A DNA stretch of 64,000 bases from Izhakiella capsodis (GCF_900115045.1 NZ_FOVC01000001.1:558001-622000); one strand, 5' to 3'. Shown: positions 17,484 to 26,154, counted from the stretch's first letter. Notes: generated by a model not told the origin, from the sequence alone. Program-made: numbers and translations.

Positions 17484-19079
17484 ATGCGTTTGGAAGTTTT
17501 TTGCTATGACCGTATTGGTCTGACGCGCGAATTACTGGATTTATTGGTTGAGCGCGGCATTGATTTGCGTGGTATCGAAATTGCGCTAACAGGGCGTATC
17601 TATCTTAACTTTACCGCTATTGACTTCACCATTTTCAGTGCGCTGATGAGCGAAATCCGCCGGATCCCCGGCGTAACGGATGTTCGTACCGTCAGCTGGA
17701 TGCCTTCTGAGCTGGAACATCGTGCACTCAGTGCATTGCTGATAGCCCTGCCTGAACCGGTTTTTTCCATTGATTTAAAAACGAAAATCGAGCTGACTAA
17801 TCCGGCAGCCCAGCAGCTTTTTGCCCTCAGTGAGGATAAGCTACGTAGCTGTAATGCCGGAAGCTTAATCGCTGGATTTAATTTTCAGCGCTGGTTTGAA
17901 AGTTCGCGCGTCGACCCACAATCACAGCATGTGGTGCTACAGGGCCGTGATTTTCTATTGGAGATCACGCCTATTTACACCACCGAACAAGTTCTCAGTG
18001 GCGCAGTGGTGATGCTCAAATCAACGGCGCGTATGGGGCGCCAGTTGCAGAATCTTTCGGTTAACGACGATACAGAGTTTCAGCACATGGTGGCGGTGAG
18101 CGACAGGATGCGCCAGGTTGTTGAACAGGCGCGCAAGCTGGCGATGCTTGATGCGCCATTGCTATTTGTTGGCGAAACCGGAACCGGAAAAGATCTGCTG
18201 GCGCGAGCCTGCCACCTGCGCAGTGCGCGCGGGAAAATGCCTTTCCTGGCGCTAAACTGTGCCTCTCTGCCTGATGACGTTGCAGAGAGCGAGTTATTTG
18301 GTCACGCCCCGGGGGCTTATCCTAACGCTCTGGAAGGGAAGAAGGGATTTTTCGAGCAGGCCAACGGCGGATCGGTATTGCTGGATGAAATCGGTGAAAT
18401 GTCTTCGCGAATGCAGACTAAGCTGCTGCGTTTTTTAAACGACGGCACCTTTCGCCGGGTGGGCGAAGAGCAGGAGGTGCATGTTGACGTGCGAGTCATC
18501 TGTGCAACGCAGAAAAACTTACTGGCGTTAGTTCAGCGTGGTGAATTCCGTGAAGATCTTTATTACCGTCTCAACGTGCTCACACTCAATTTACCGGCGC
18601 TGCGGGAGCGTCCACAGGATATTATCCCGCTGAGTGAAATGTTTGTCGCCCGCTTTGCCGATGAGTTGGGTATTACCTGCCCGCGACTCTCTGCGCCGTT
18701 GATGGCCTTACTTAGCGGCTATAGCTGGCCGGGGAATGTGCGACAGCTGAGTAACGCGCTTTACCGGGCGTTAACTCAAATAGATGGCACGGAACTACGG
18801 GTACAGGATATGGCTTCACTGCCGTCAGAAAAGGATAATGACGGGGACGCCATCACTGAAGAAAGTCTCGACGGGACGCTGGACGATATAACCAGTCGCT
18901 TTGAGCGCTCGGTATTAACGCGGCTTTATCTCACCTATCCCAGCACACGCAAGCTGGCGAAAAGGCTTGGCGTTTCCCATACCGCTATTGCGAATAAACT
19001 GCGCGAGTATGGACTGGGACTGCGGCGTGGTGAACATACAGATAAGGAGAGAGAACGCGGGCACCAGACACGAAAATGA
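17484..19079 (+). CDS. tyrR: transcriptional regulator TyrR
   Basis: Regulator of aromatic amino-acid synthesis and transport; binds tyrosine, phenylalanine or tryptophan. It has 531 residues (513 in E. coli). Domains: ACT (about 1-75), PAS (about 80-150), AAA+ (about 205-435) with Walker A GETGTGKD, and a C-terminal helix-turn-helix (STRKLAKRLGVSHTAIANKL). I chose ATG 17484, preceded by AGGA, because it aligns with the E. coli start; an in-frame ATG at 17355 adds 43 unlike residues. Where sigma-54 activators carry GAFTGA, this protein reads GHAPGAYPNALEGKKG; E. coli TyrR reads GHAPEGKKG. The C-terminal tail is long and charged. Confidence 0.96.
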   Translation: MRLEVFCYDRIGLTRELLDLLVERGIDLRGIEIALTGRIYLNFTAIDFTIFSALMSEIRRIPGVTDVRTVSWMPSELEHRALSALLIALPEPVFSIDLKTKIELTNPAAQQLFALSEDKLRSCNAGSLIAGFNFQRWFESSRVDPQSQHVVLQGRDFLLEITPIYTTEQVLSGAVVMLKSTARMGRQLQNLSVNDDTEFQHMVAVSDRMRQVVEQARKLAMLDAPLLFVGETGTGKDLLARACHLRSARGKMPFLALNCASLPDDVAESELFGHAPGAYPNALEGKKGFFEQANGGSVLLDEIGEMSSRMQTKLLRFLNDGTFRRVGEEQEVHVDVRVICATQKNLLALVQRGEFREDLYYRLNVLTLNLPALRERPQDIIPLSEMFVARFADELGITCPRLSAPLMALLSGYSWPGNVRQLSNALYRALTQIDGTELRVQDMASLPSEKDNDGDAITEESLDGTLDDITSRFERSVLTRLYLTYPSTRKLAKRLGVSHTAIANKLREYGLGLRRGEHTDKERERGHQTRK

Positions 19080-19106
19080 CGCCGGGCGCGTGAGATCCCG
19101 GCGTCA
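19073..19106 (-). terminator. terminator of tpx
   Basis: TGACGCCGGG and CCCGGCGTCA (19077-19086, 19097-19106) form a perfect ten-base stem. On the minus strand it follows the tpx stop by a few bases and is followed by TTTT. It overlaps the tyrR stop codon on the other strand, so it may act in both directions. Confidence 0.7.
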
Positions 19107-19110
19107 GAAA

Positions 19111-19614
19111 TCATTTCAGCGCTGCCAGTACAGCGTCATAGTTGGGTTCAGAGGTAATTTCTTCGACCAGTTGGCTGTGCAACACTTTATCCTGTTCGTC
19201 CAGAACAATAACCGCGCGAGCGGTTAAACCTCGTAATGGGCCGTCAGCAATAGCCACACCGTAATCTTCTTTAAAGTTTCCACCGCGTAACGTGGAGAAC
19301 GTTATCACATTCGCCAGGCCATCCGAACCGCAAAAACGTGACTGGGCGAAGGGCAGATCGGCGGAAATACACAGTACTACCGTGTTATCCATCTCACCTG
19401 CCAGCTGATTGAATTTACGAACGGAAGTGGCGCAAACGCCCGTGTCGATACTGGGGAAAATATTCAACACTTTACGTTTTCCTGCGAACTGACTGAGCGG
19501 CGTATCCACGAGATCTTTTGCTACCAGTGAAAAGGCTTTGGCTGACGCGCCTTTGCGCGGGATCTGGCCGGTAACAGTGATCGGGTTACCCTGAAAAAGT
19601 ACGGTCTGAGACAT
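19111..19614 (-). CDS. tpx: thiol peroxidase (atypical 2-Cys peroxiredoxin)
   Basis: Reduces hydrogen peroxide and organic hydroperoxides using thioredoxin; periplasm-associated or cytoplasmic in reports. It has 167 residues (168 in E. coli). The peroxidatic Cys61 lies in SIDTGVCATSVRKF, the resolving Cys95 in SRFCGSDG. I chose ATG 19614 (MSQTVLFQGNP), which aligns with the E. coli N-terminus; an in-frame start at 19659 would add 15 unlike residues. It lies tail-to-tail with tyrR and head-to-head with ycjG, as in E. coli. Confidence 0.97.
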   Translation of the reverse strand: MSQTVLFQGNPITVTGQIPRKGASAKAFSLVAKDLVDTPLSQFAGKRKVLNIFPSIDTGVCATSVRKFNQLAGEMDNTVVLCISADLPFAQSRFCGSDGLANVITFSTLRGGNFKEDYGVAIADGPLRGLTARAVIVLDEQDKVLHSQLVEEITSEPNYDAVLAALK

Positions 19615-19820
19615 AATTGATCCTATAAAAGAGGTAAGGACTAGGGTGATGACGAGCACAAATAGAGTACATTCTGATGAGATAACTTAAATGACAATTG
19701 GCCTGGATGCAGCAAATGAATGATAAAAATAGTAAGCAACGGGACAAAGCGCGTTAAGCGGCAGGCACAAAGCGTAAATCCAGGCCACACTCAATCAGCA
19801 CAAAAATAAATAAGGATAAA

Positions 19821-20804
19821 ATGATGCGACAGGTCAACGTATATCCCGAAACCTGGCCTCTGAATGCACCTTTGATTATTGCTCGCGGGAGCCGTAGCGA
19901 AGCGCTGGTATTGGTGGTTGAAATTGAGCAGGACGGAATTAAAGGGATTGGGGAATGTACACCTTATCCTCGCTATGACGAAAGTGTGGCTTCGGTGATG
20001 GCGCAAATAAATAACCTGAAACCAGCCCTGGAGAAAGGTTTATCACGTCATCTGTTGCAGCAGCAGTTAGTCCCAGGCGCCGCCCGAAACGCGATTGATA
20101 GTGCGCTATGGGATCTGGAATGCCGTCAGCAGCGACAAAGTCTGTGGCAGAAAACCGGCGTGCCAATGCCCGATTCGGTCGTTATGGCGCAAACGGTGAG
20201 TATTGACACACCGAAGGTTATGGCGCTGTGTGCCGCGCTGTTGGTTGAGAAGGGCGCGCGGCTGCTAAAAATTAAGCTCGATAATCATCTTATTACTGAA
20301 CGGCTGATGGCAATCCGCGCCAGAGTGCCTGATGTAACATTGATCGTAGATGCGAATGAGTCCTGGGATGCGGAAGGTCTGGCTACGCGCTGCCAGCTGC
20401 TTGCTGACCTGAAAGTGGCAATGCTGGAGCAGCCGCTGCCGGCTGACAATGACGCTGCCCTCAGCGATTTCGTTCATCCTTTACCTATCTGCGCTGATGA
20501 AAGTTGCCATACGCGCGACAGCCTTATTAACCTGCATGGACGCTACGATATGATTAATATCAAGCTGGATAAAAGCGGGGGGCTTACCGAGGCGCTGGCG
20601 CTGGCTCAGCAGGCCCGTGCTGAGGGATTCGAGATTATGTTAGGTTGCATGCTTTGCACCTCAAGGTCCATTTCAGCGGCATTGCCGCTCGTGCCTCAGG
20701 CTTGTTTTGTCGATCTTGATGGCCCCACATGGCTGGCCCGGGATGCTGAACCATCGCTGGCATTTTCCTGTGGGCGGATCGATTTATCCAGCCGGCCAGG
20801 ATAA
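19821..20804 (+). CDS. ycjG: L-Ala-D/L-Glu epimerase YcjG
   Basis: Enolase-superfamily epimerase that converts L-Ala-D-Glu, released from recycled murein peptides, into L-Ala-L-Glu. It has 327 residues (321 in E. coli). Catalytic and metal ligands are visible: the KxK pair in LLKIKLDN (near 151), Asp in LIVDANESW (near 176), Glu in MLEQPLPADND (near 202), Asp in ICADESCH (near 225) and Lys in MINIKLDKSGG (near 250). AAGGA precedes the first ATG of an ATG-ATG pair. Its usual partner mpaA, just downstream on the other strand, is broken here. Confidence 0.94.
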   Translation: MMRQVNVYPETWPLNAPLIIARGSRSEALVLVVEIEQDGIKGIGECTPYPRYDESVASVMAQINNLKPALEKGLSRHLLQQQLVPGAARNAIDSALWDLECRQQRQSLWQKTGVPMPDSVVMAQTVSIDTPKVMALCAALLVEKGARLLKIKLDNHLITERLMAIRARVPDVTLIVDANESWDAEGLATRCQLLADLKVAMLEQPLPADNDAALSDFVHPLPICADESCHTRDSLINLHGRYDMINIKLDKSGGLTEALALAQQARAEGFEIMLGCMLCTSRSISAALPLVPQACFVDLDGPTWLARDAEPSLAFSCGRIDLSSRPG

Positions 20805-20808
20805 TGAT

Positions 20809-21440
20809 TCAATCAAAACGGGCAAATGCTGCGTCGGCAGAGATAGTAGATAATTCTGCCGTGATATAAGGCAAGTTAAGTTCGGTGCACCAGCTGCCTG
20901 ATGAATCCGGCGTTGCATAGTCAAATCTGCCTGTTAGTGTAAGCGATGCTTTTTTCGGCCAGCCTGCGTCCGAGTCGGCTAGAATGTAGATCGTCAATGC
21001 AGGCCAGCGGCTTATGAACGCTGACTCTCCATTCTGTTTTCAGTTGCTGTATGAGGGGGCAAAGTGTCTGCGTTTCAGGCTCAGAACCAGGGCGCTCTCC
21101 GGTTAAAAGTATCACGTCACGTTCCGGTGCATGGTTGTTCCAGCGATACACGGTATCCCCGCTTTGCCAGTTTGCCACCGGAAAGTTCCGGTTAAGATCT
21201 CCACTGCGTGCGTTGGTTCGCAGGCCTGGCTGACAACCTTCCGGGTTGACGGCCAGCCCCACATGATCTCGGCGCCAGGGGGTGTCACAGAGTGCGGATG
21301 GCACAGAAAAGAGCGACCACATCGGCGATCTCATCACCGTGTGTACCGGCCAAAACTATTAAATCCTGGGTGAAAGGCTGTGCAATAGGCAACGCGGAAG
21401 ATGTTGCCTACAGTCGGCAGCTTTATATCCTTAAACACTG
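20809..21440 (-). pseudogene. mpaA: murein peptide amidase A pseudogene
   Basis: MpaA cuts the gamma-D-Glu-meso-diaminopimelate bond of recycled murein tripeptides (zinc carboxypeptidase, M14 family). Reading the minus strand, LIVLAGTHGDEIADVVALF lies in one frame near 21290-21350. The next 100 residues lie in another (CDTPWRRDHVGLAVNPEG through DLNRNFPVANWQSGDTVYRW and SVHKPLACIDD). The end (SGSWCTELNLPYITAE) is in a third frame. At least two frameshifts, near 21,290 and 20,940, break it. The zinc ligands (THGDE, SVHKP) and the glutamate near the end are still recognisable, so the decay looks recent. No clear start codon remains at the 5' end. Confidence 0.88.
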
Positions 21441-21608
21441 AATATTCTTAACAGTCGTCCCCCTTACGGAGCGACCAATGTCAATAATCAGTTAACTAAT
21501 TTAGCCATTCGCCCCTTTTTGTAACTTATACGCCGCATAGCTGAGTTTATAACAATTCGCCGCTGGTCTAAACTGTATCCTGTTGATTATTCGATTGATG
21601 GAGCCATT

Positions 21609-22592
21609 GTGGATATTATTGAGGGTAAGGCATTGCAGATTTCCGATGCCATCATTTCCTGCCAGCTTGATGGTAAGGGTGGGTTGATCCCAATTGATGA
21701 TAACGACGTTATCCATTGCGACAAACCCTGCTGGCTACATCTGAATTACACACAGCGGGGAAGTGCTGAATGGCTCTCCTCAACGCCTTTGATTCCTGAT
21801 AACGTACGTGACGCACTGGGTGGAGATTCACTTCGTCCCAAGGTGAACCGCCTGGGGGATGGCACCTTAATCACGCTTCGCAGCGTAAACCTGAACAGTG
21901 AGTCGCGTCCCGATCAGCTGGTGGTGATCCGGATATTTATTAACGGGAAAATCATCGTTTCTACGCGTCGCCGAAAAGTGTTTGCTGTCGATGAAATTCT
22001 GACCGAATTGCAAAATGGTAACGGGCCTACGGATGCTGGCAGCTGGCTGGTTGAGCTCTGCGAGACTTTGAATGATCACACCAGTGAGTTCATAGAGCAA
22101 TTGCACGATAAAATAATCGATTTGGAGGATGCGGTGGTCGATCAGCAGACTCCCGCGCGCGGTGAACTGGCGCTGATCCGCAAACAGCTTATTGTTATGC
22201 GTCGCTACATGGCGCCTCAGCGCGATGTTTATGGACGGCTGGCCAGCGAACGGCTGTCATGGCTGAGTGATGATGACCGCCGACGTATGCAGGATATTGC
22301 CGATCGTCTAGGGAGAGGACTGGATGATCTCGACGCTTGCGTCGCGCGTACTGCCGTGCTGGCGGATGAAATCAGCAGCGTGATCGCCGACGCGATGAAC
22401 CGCCGGACTTATACTATGTCACTGATGGCGATGATTTTCCTGCCGACAACTTTTCTTACCGGTTTGTTTGGTGTCAATCTTGGCGGCATTCCTGGCAATG
22501 GCTGGGGTTACGGATTTCCACTTTTTTGTTTTTTGTTATTGATATTGGTTGTGAGCGTTGCGCTATGGTTAAGAAGGCGTAACTGGTTGTAG
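21609..22592 (+). CDS. zntB: zinc transporter ZntB (CorA family)
   Basis: Inner-membrane transporter of the 2-TM-GxN (CorA) family that moves zinc, 327 residues, same as E. coli. A large cytoplasmic domain (about 1-265) is followed by two C-terminal membrane segments: TYTMSLMAMIFLPTTFLTGL and the final FPLFCFLLLILVVSVALWL. The pore-loop GVN signature is in TGLFGVNLGGIPG. The start is GTG at 21609 with GGAG five bases before; the frame aligns with the E. coli N-terminus. The C-terminus stays charged (RRRNWL). Confidence 0.95.
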   Translation: MDIIEGKALQISDAIISCQLDGKGGLIPIDDNDVIHCDKPCWLHLNYTQRGSAEWLSSTPLIPDNVRDALGGDSLRPKVNRLGDGTLITLRSVNLNSESRPDQLVVIRIFINGKIIVSTRRRKVFAVDEILTELQNGNGPTDAGSWLVELCETLNDHTSEFIEQLHDKIIDLEDAVVDQQTPARGELALIRKQLIVMRRYMAPQRDVYGRLASERLSWLSDDDRRRMQDIADRLGRGLDDLDACVARTAVLADEISSVIADAMNRRTYTMSLMAMIFLPTTFLTGLFGVNLGGIPGNGWGYGFPLFCFLLLILVVSVALWLRRRNWL

Positions 22593-22626
22593 TAAATGAC
22601 TTTTATATCAATTAACCCCAAAATAA

Positions 22627-22640
22627 ATGATCGATATCAA
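22627..22640 (+). promoter_or_regulatory. FNR box of fnrS
   Basis: ATGATCGATATCAA matches the FNR consensus TTGATnnnnATCAA in all but the first base. Its centre lies 42.5 bases before the inferred fnrS start at 22676, the class II activator position (near -41.5). Confidence 0.8.
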
Positions 22641-22675
22641 AGAGGCAAAAACAAGAAGGGTGCAAACTATCTAAT

Positions 22676-22791
22676 GCAGGTGAATGTAACGCCAAGCGAT
22701 GGGCGTTGCGCTCCATATTGTCTTACTTATTTTTTGAATTATTGCATAGCACATTTAATTCGATACGCCGGCGTAAAGTCGGCTTTTTTTT
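22676..22791 (+). ncRNA. fnrS: small regulatory RNA FnrS
   Basis: About 116 nt, close to the E. coli length. Long stretches match E. coli FnrS from memory: GCAGGTGAATG at the 5' end, AAGCGATGGGCGTTGCGCTC then CATATTGTCTTACTT, and TGCATAGCACA before the terminator. FnrS is made without oxygen under FNR control and, with Hfq, represses mRNAs of aerobic metabolism such as sodB and maeA. It lies just after zntB, as in E. coli, and the FNR box before it is well placed. A small open frame overlapping it is not credible. Confidence 0.93.
22767..22791 (+). terminator. rho-independent terminator of fnrS
   Basis: GCCGGC/GTCGGC stem (one G-U pair) with a GTAAA loop, followed by eight T residues (22784-22791). 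Confidence 0.9.
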
Positions 22792-22996
22792 GCTATTTTA
22801 CGGTTCCGTTTTGGTACGTGCTAGTGTAATTGAGTGACTGATGAAGGATAGGGTACGCGGGATGAGTGATCCTAACCTCGGCCATCCTATCCCACTTGCC
22901 GGATACCGCAGCCGTAGCAAATATCCGACTCACCTCCGCATGAAACTACTCCTCTCTGAACAATGTGCCGCCGCCCTGTAAGTGACGGGAGAAGGG

Positions 22997-23938
22997 CTAT
23001 TCAATGTGCAATACGTCGAAATGCGAATAGTCAGAAGCGGCGTCATCGGTTTCATCCGGATCGAGCCAGCCAGTCAGTTGTTGCGGTATGGACTCACGAT
23101 CAAACGCGAGATCCCCGCCGTCGATCACTTCATCACCATGCTTAATGGCTTTAAAGTCAAATAGTGAGATATCCGCGAGATGCGATGGCACCAGGTTTTG
23201 CATCGCACTAAACATGGTTTCAATCCGACCCGGATATTTACGGTCCCAGTCACGTAGCATATCTGCGATAACCTGACGCTGAAGATTAGGCTGAGAGCCA
23301 CATAAATTGCAGGGGATAATCGGAAACTGACGAGCTTTTGCAAAGCGCTCAATATCTTTTTCCCGGCAGTAGGCCAGTGGGCGGATAACGATATGCTTGC
23401 CATCATCGCTCATGAGTTTAGGCGGCATACCTTTCATTTTGCCGCCGTAAAACATATTAAGAAAAAGCGTCTGCAAAATATCATCGCGATGATGACCCAG
23501 TGCGATTTTAGTCGCACCCAGCTCCGTGGCTGTGCGATAAAGAATACCGCGGCGCAGTCGGGAACAGAGTGAGCATGTCGTTTTACCTTCAGGAATTTTT
23601 TCTTTGACGATGCTGTAAGTATCTTCCTGAACAATTTTATATTCAACGCAGATGCTGTCGAGGTAGTCAGGCAAAATATGCTCAGGAAATCCAGGTTGTT
23701 TCTGATCGAGGTTGACCGCAACCAGACTGAATCTGATCGGCGCACTTTGCTGCAAATTACGCAAAATTTCCAACATGGTGTAGCTATCTTTGCCACCTGA
23801 GAGGCAAACCATAATCCTGTCGCCTTCTTCAATCATATTGAAATCGGCAATCGCTTCACCTGTATTGCGGCGCAAGCGCTTGTGCAGCTTATTGAGATTG
23901 TATTGCGTTTTTTTATCAACCGTTTGATTTTCTGACAT
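22997..23938 (-). CDS. ttcA: tRNA 2-thiocytidine(32) synthetase TtcA
   Basis: Puts sulfur on cytidine 32 of several tRNAs in the cytoplasm, using ATP and an iron-sulfur cluster. It has 313 residues (311 in E. coli). The PP-loop SGGKDSYT lies near residue 48; the cluster-binding cysteines are in CSLCSRLRRG (near 123) and CNLCGSQ (near 223). GATIALGHHRDD-type motif is present as KIALGHHRDDILQTLFLNMF. It is read towards fnrS; no terminator is evident after the stop. Confidence 0.97.
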   Translation of the reverse strand: MSENQTVDKKTQYNLNKLHKRLRRNTGEAIADFNMIEEGDRIMVCLSGGKDSYTMLEILRNLQQSAPIRFSLVAVNLDQKQPGFPEHILPDYLDSICVEYKIVQEDTYSIVKEKIPEGKTTCSLCSRLRRGILYRTATELGATKIALGHHRDDILQTLFLNMFYGGKMKGMPPKLMSDDGKHIVIRPLAYCREKDIERFAKARQFPIIPCNLCGSQPNLQRQVIADMLRDWDRKYPGRIETMFSAMQNLVPSHLADISLFDFKAIKHGDEVIDGGDLAFDRESIPQQLTGWLDPDETDDAASDYSHFDVLHIE

Positions 23939-24199
23939 TGTGGCTATCTCTTATGGGCTTCTTCTCCGGATAAACCTGACAGGCATGGCCGGATATCGCT
24001 GGCTGAAAGACTGCGAGCGTATGCATGGCGCGTATGGTACGGATTACGGTGCCGAATACCAGCACCTTTTTAACTGCACGGCGGATTGAAGGAGCCGGCG
24101 GGTTCAACTGCGCCCTGTTTCCGGCGAGTAATATAAAGAAAAGAGCGCATTGTAGTAACGGATGAAGAGTCAGGTAATCAAATGCAGGACGACCAGACG

Positions 24200-25024
24200 T
24201 TATCTCGCCAGAGGGGAAAACAGACAACGAAACCACCACAGGCTCCTCCAGAGTCTACGCGGTTTTGGCGGGGTGTCTGGTCTGTTAAAAACCGCAACAG
24301 TATGCCATTTAAAGTTTAAGAAATTACGGCTATGCCCACGCTCAGCACCATAGGTGGAAATTTCGTTGGCTTTTTTCAGGTCGACAGGTGTATTAAAAGA
24401 CAGGTCGCGTTGCAGACTATGATACGAGTTCTCGCGGTCGATATTTCTGATGTTGCAACGAATGTGACGTGGAAGGTAGCGCTGCACCGAGCCATGATAT
24501 TTATGATATTTAACAAAACGATAATCTTCAGCGCCATAATGACCACAGAACTCTTCATCGTAGCCAAAGTGTCTGAAGAACCTTGCACGTGACATGAAAA
24601 ATAAATTGCTGTGCCCTTTAATTCTTTTCCCTGTTTCAGCATCATTTCGATATATTTTATAGAATTTCCGGTCGGGATTCTTATGCCGGATTAGATAGCT
24701 GAACGTCTCCGGCGGCAGATGATGGTCCAGATCGGTTATCAGGATCTTGTCCGATTTTGCATAGGTAACGCCGAGATTGCGTGCACCACCCTGATTCCAG
24801 GCGATGTCGTCATCAATCCTCAGCCAGGTCAGATTTAACTTAAACTCAGGGACTTCATAATGGATGTTGCTGCAATCATCAACTATCACAAAATGTGTGC
24901 TGTTCAGAATGTCTTCTGGATAGCTTTCATAAAGTCTTAACAAGGATAAAACAGAATCGATATTTCCCTGATTACAATAAAAATGGGTTATGTAGGTTAA
25001 CTTAATATGTTGCCAGTCATCCAT
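24200..25024 (-). CDS. family 2 glycosyltransferase-like protein
   Basis: A 274-residue protein with a GT-A fold. The N-terminal part shows ITHFYCNQGNIDSVLSLLRL, then VIVDDCSN (near 48), WNQGGARNLGVTYAKSDKIL (about 75-95) and the DxD-type motif ITDLDHHLPP (near 97), which would bind the nucleotide-sugar metal. A later EEFCGHYGAEDYRF (near 160) matches the ED acceptor region of GT2 enzymes. There is no membrane segment or signal peptide. The C-terminus is very basic (RPDTPPKPRRLWRSLWWFR). No other sugar genes stand nearby, so donor and acceptor are unknown. It looks like an isolated accessory gene. Confidence 0.7.
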   Translation of the reverse strand: MDDWQHIKLTYITHFYCNQGNIDSVLSLLRLYESYPEDILNSTHFVIVDDCSNIHYEVPEFKLNLTWLRIDDDIAWNQGGARNLGVTYAKSDKILITDLDHHLPPETFSYLIRHKNPDRKFYKIYRNDAETGKRIKGHSNLFFMSRARFFRHFGYDEEFCGHYGAEDYRFVKYHKYHGSVQRYLPRHIRCNIRNIDRENSYHSLQRDLSFNTPVDLKKANEISTYGAERGHSRNFLNFKWHTVAVFNRPDTPPKPRRLWRSLWWFRCLFSPLAR

Positions 25025-25184
25025 TATGAGACTCTCTTTTCATTTCTTAACATTTTTATAAGAAGATAAATATCTCAGAAGATGATAGCAACCTGTTTTT
25101 TAGTGAATTCATGGGTATTTTCAACCTAAAAAATAAGAGCCTGCGGGCGAATTTGACATACTGCACGGCTATTTAAATCATGCG

Positions 25185-25367
25185 CTAATAAACGTATTCG
25201 TCGTGCTTAATCTGAGTAACGGTGAGTTTGCATACGGGATTAGAGACGACATCGTGCATTTTCCCATTTAAACGAGGGCCAAACAAAAAAGCTGGCCTAG
25301 CTTCGGGTGTAATCGTCTTGAGCAGGGAATATAAATCAGCCTGGTTCTTGTCAGAAAATGAGTAGGT
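25185..25367 (-). pseudogene. coding-like remnant without a start
   Basis: The minus strand stays open for 60 sense codons between a TAA at 25368 and a TAG at 25185. The protein looks natural: DKNQADLYSLLKTITPEARP, then AFLFGPRLNGKMHDVVSNPV and CKLTVTQIKHDEYVY. There is no ATG, GTG or RBS in front, so it is most likely the C-terminal end of a lost gene. I do not recognise the family. The rest of the 25,025-25,531 gap shows nothing else I can support; the promoter of the next gene should be near its end. Confidence 0.4.
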
Positions 25368-25531
25368 TTAACAATTTTATTCAGCGGCTACCCTTCAAAG
25401 GGGACGCTGTGCATAAATTGCCGTCAGTCAAGGTTTGACATGCGCCAGTAAGCAATCCTAATATCTGCGCCAACAAAACTCAACAACACTGGCCTGTCAG
25501 GGGATATAAGGACAATCATTTAAGGATAATC

Positions 25532-25804
25532 ATGATGAAAAAAGTCATTGCCGGACTCTTTTTTTTCGGTTGCATGAATGTTCAATGCGCGGAGATAAAT
25601 AGTTTATCGGAAAAGTTTCAATACGTTCCCGAATTGCCGTCAAGCCAGGCAGGTAAGCATCAAGTGGAGCAACATCCGCTCGATGTTAAAAAGAATAACG
25701 CTAATCTAAAATGGAAGCTCGACCATGACGTCGAATTCTATCACTTCAGAGAAGAGAATGCCTTGGGTGAGTTGAAAAGTGAGGGTGGCGGAATTCGCTG
25801 GTAG
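25532..25804 (+). CDS. small exported protein, unknown function
   Basis: 90 residues. A typical Sec signal peptide (MMKKVIAGLFFFGCMNVQCA) ends near residue 20 and leaves a mature protein of about 70 residues without further membrane segments. The mature part is hydrophilic and charged (VEQHPLDVKKNNANLKWKLD, VEFYHFREENALGELKSEGG). AGGATAATC precedes the ATG. A cysteine at the end of the signal region could suggest a lipobox, but VQCA is a poor one, so I favour the periplasm. I do not recognise a family. It stands alone between unrelated genes. Confidence 0.6.
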   Translation: MMKKVIAGLFFFGCMNVQCAEINSLSEKFQYVPELPSSQAGKHQVEQHPLDVKKNNANLKWKLDHDVEFYHFREENALGELKSEGGGIRW

Positions 25805-25838
25805 CACAGGCTAATCGGTCGTATCGTACGGTAGCTAG

Positions 25839-25860
25839 CAGGGCGACGATAGTCGCCCTG
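25839..25860. terminator. hairpin between convergent genes
   Basis: CAGGGCGAC and GTCGCCCTG form a perfect nine-base stem with a four-base loop, between the small exported protein gene and the convergent monooxygenase gene. There is no U-tract on either side, so a classical terminator is not certain. Confidence 0.45.
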
Positions 25861-25866
25861 TAGTGA

Positions 25867-26154
25867 CTAATTGATGATTATTTCTGGCATTTGTTGTAAT
25901 AACGGTGCGACATCAGCCAACAAAGCTTTAAAATGTGGCTGTTCGCCATGACGATCAATTGACGCCTGATTGCGCCAGCTTTCATGGAATAAAAAGGTAT
26001 TTTGGTCTTCGAGACTGCGATAAAGGTCATAATGCAAGCAACCTGATTCGTCACGGCTGGGTTCGATGCAACGGATCAGTACCGTTTGTAACTCATCAGC
26101 CTTTCCGGGTTTTGCAATAAATTTTGCGACGACCATCAGCGGTTTTTCTGACAT
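25867..26154 (-). CDS. antibiotic biosynthesis monooxygenase (ABM) domain protein
   Basis: A 95-residue protein of the ABM/quinol-monooxygenase fold (YgiN/LsrG-like). The pattern is LMVVAKFIAKPGKADELQTV, ESGCLHYDLYRSLEDQNTFL, FHESWRNQASIDRHGEQPHF. Such proteins are small dimeric enzymes that act on quinols or other electron-rich rings without cofactors; the substrate cannot be told here. I chose ATG 26154 because AGGAG lies eight bases before it; a GTG at 26163 is less likely. It appears to be a single-gene unit. Confidence 0.78.
   Translation of the reverse strand: MSEKPLMVVAKFIAKPGKADELQTVLIRCIEPSRDESGCLHYDLYRSLEDQNTFLFHESWRNQASIDRHGEQPHFKALLADVAPLLQQMPEIIIN

Noticed and set aside
22855..22996. 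Possible structured RNA between fnrS and ttcA
   Set aside because: No stable hairpin with a T-run and no similarity to a known RNA.
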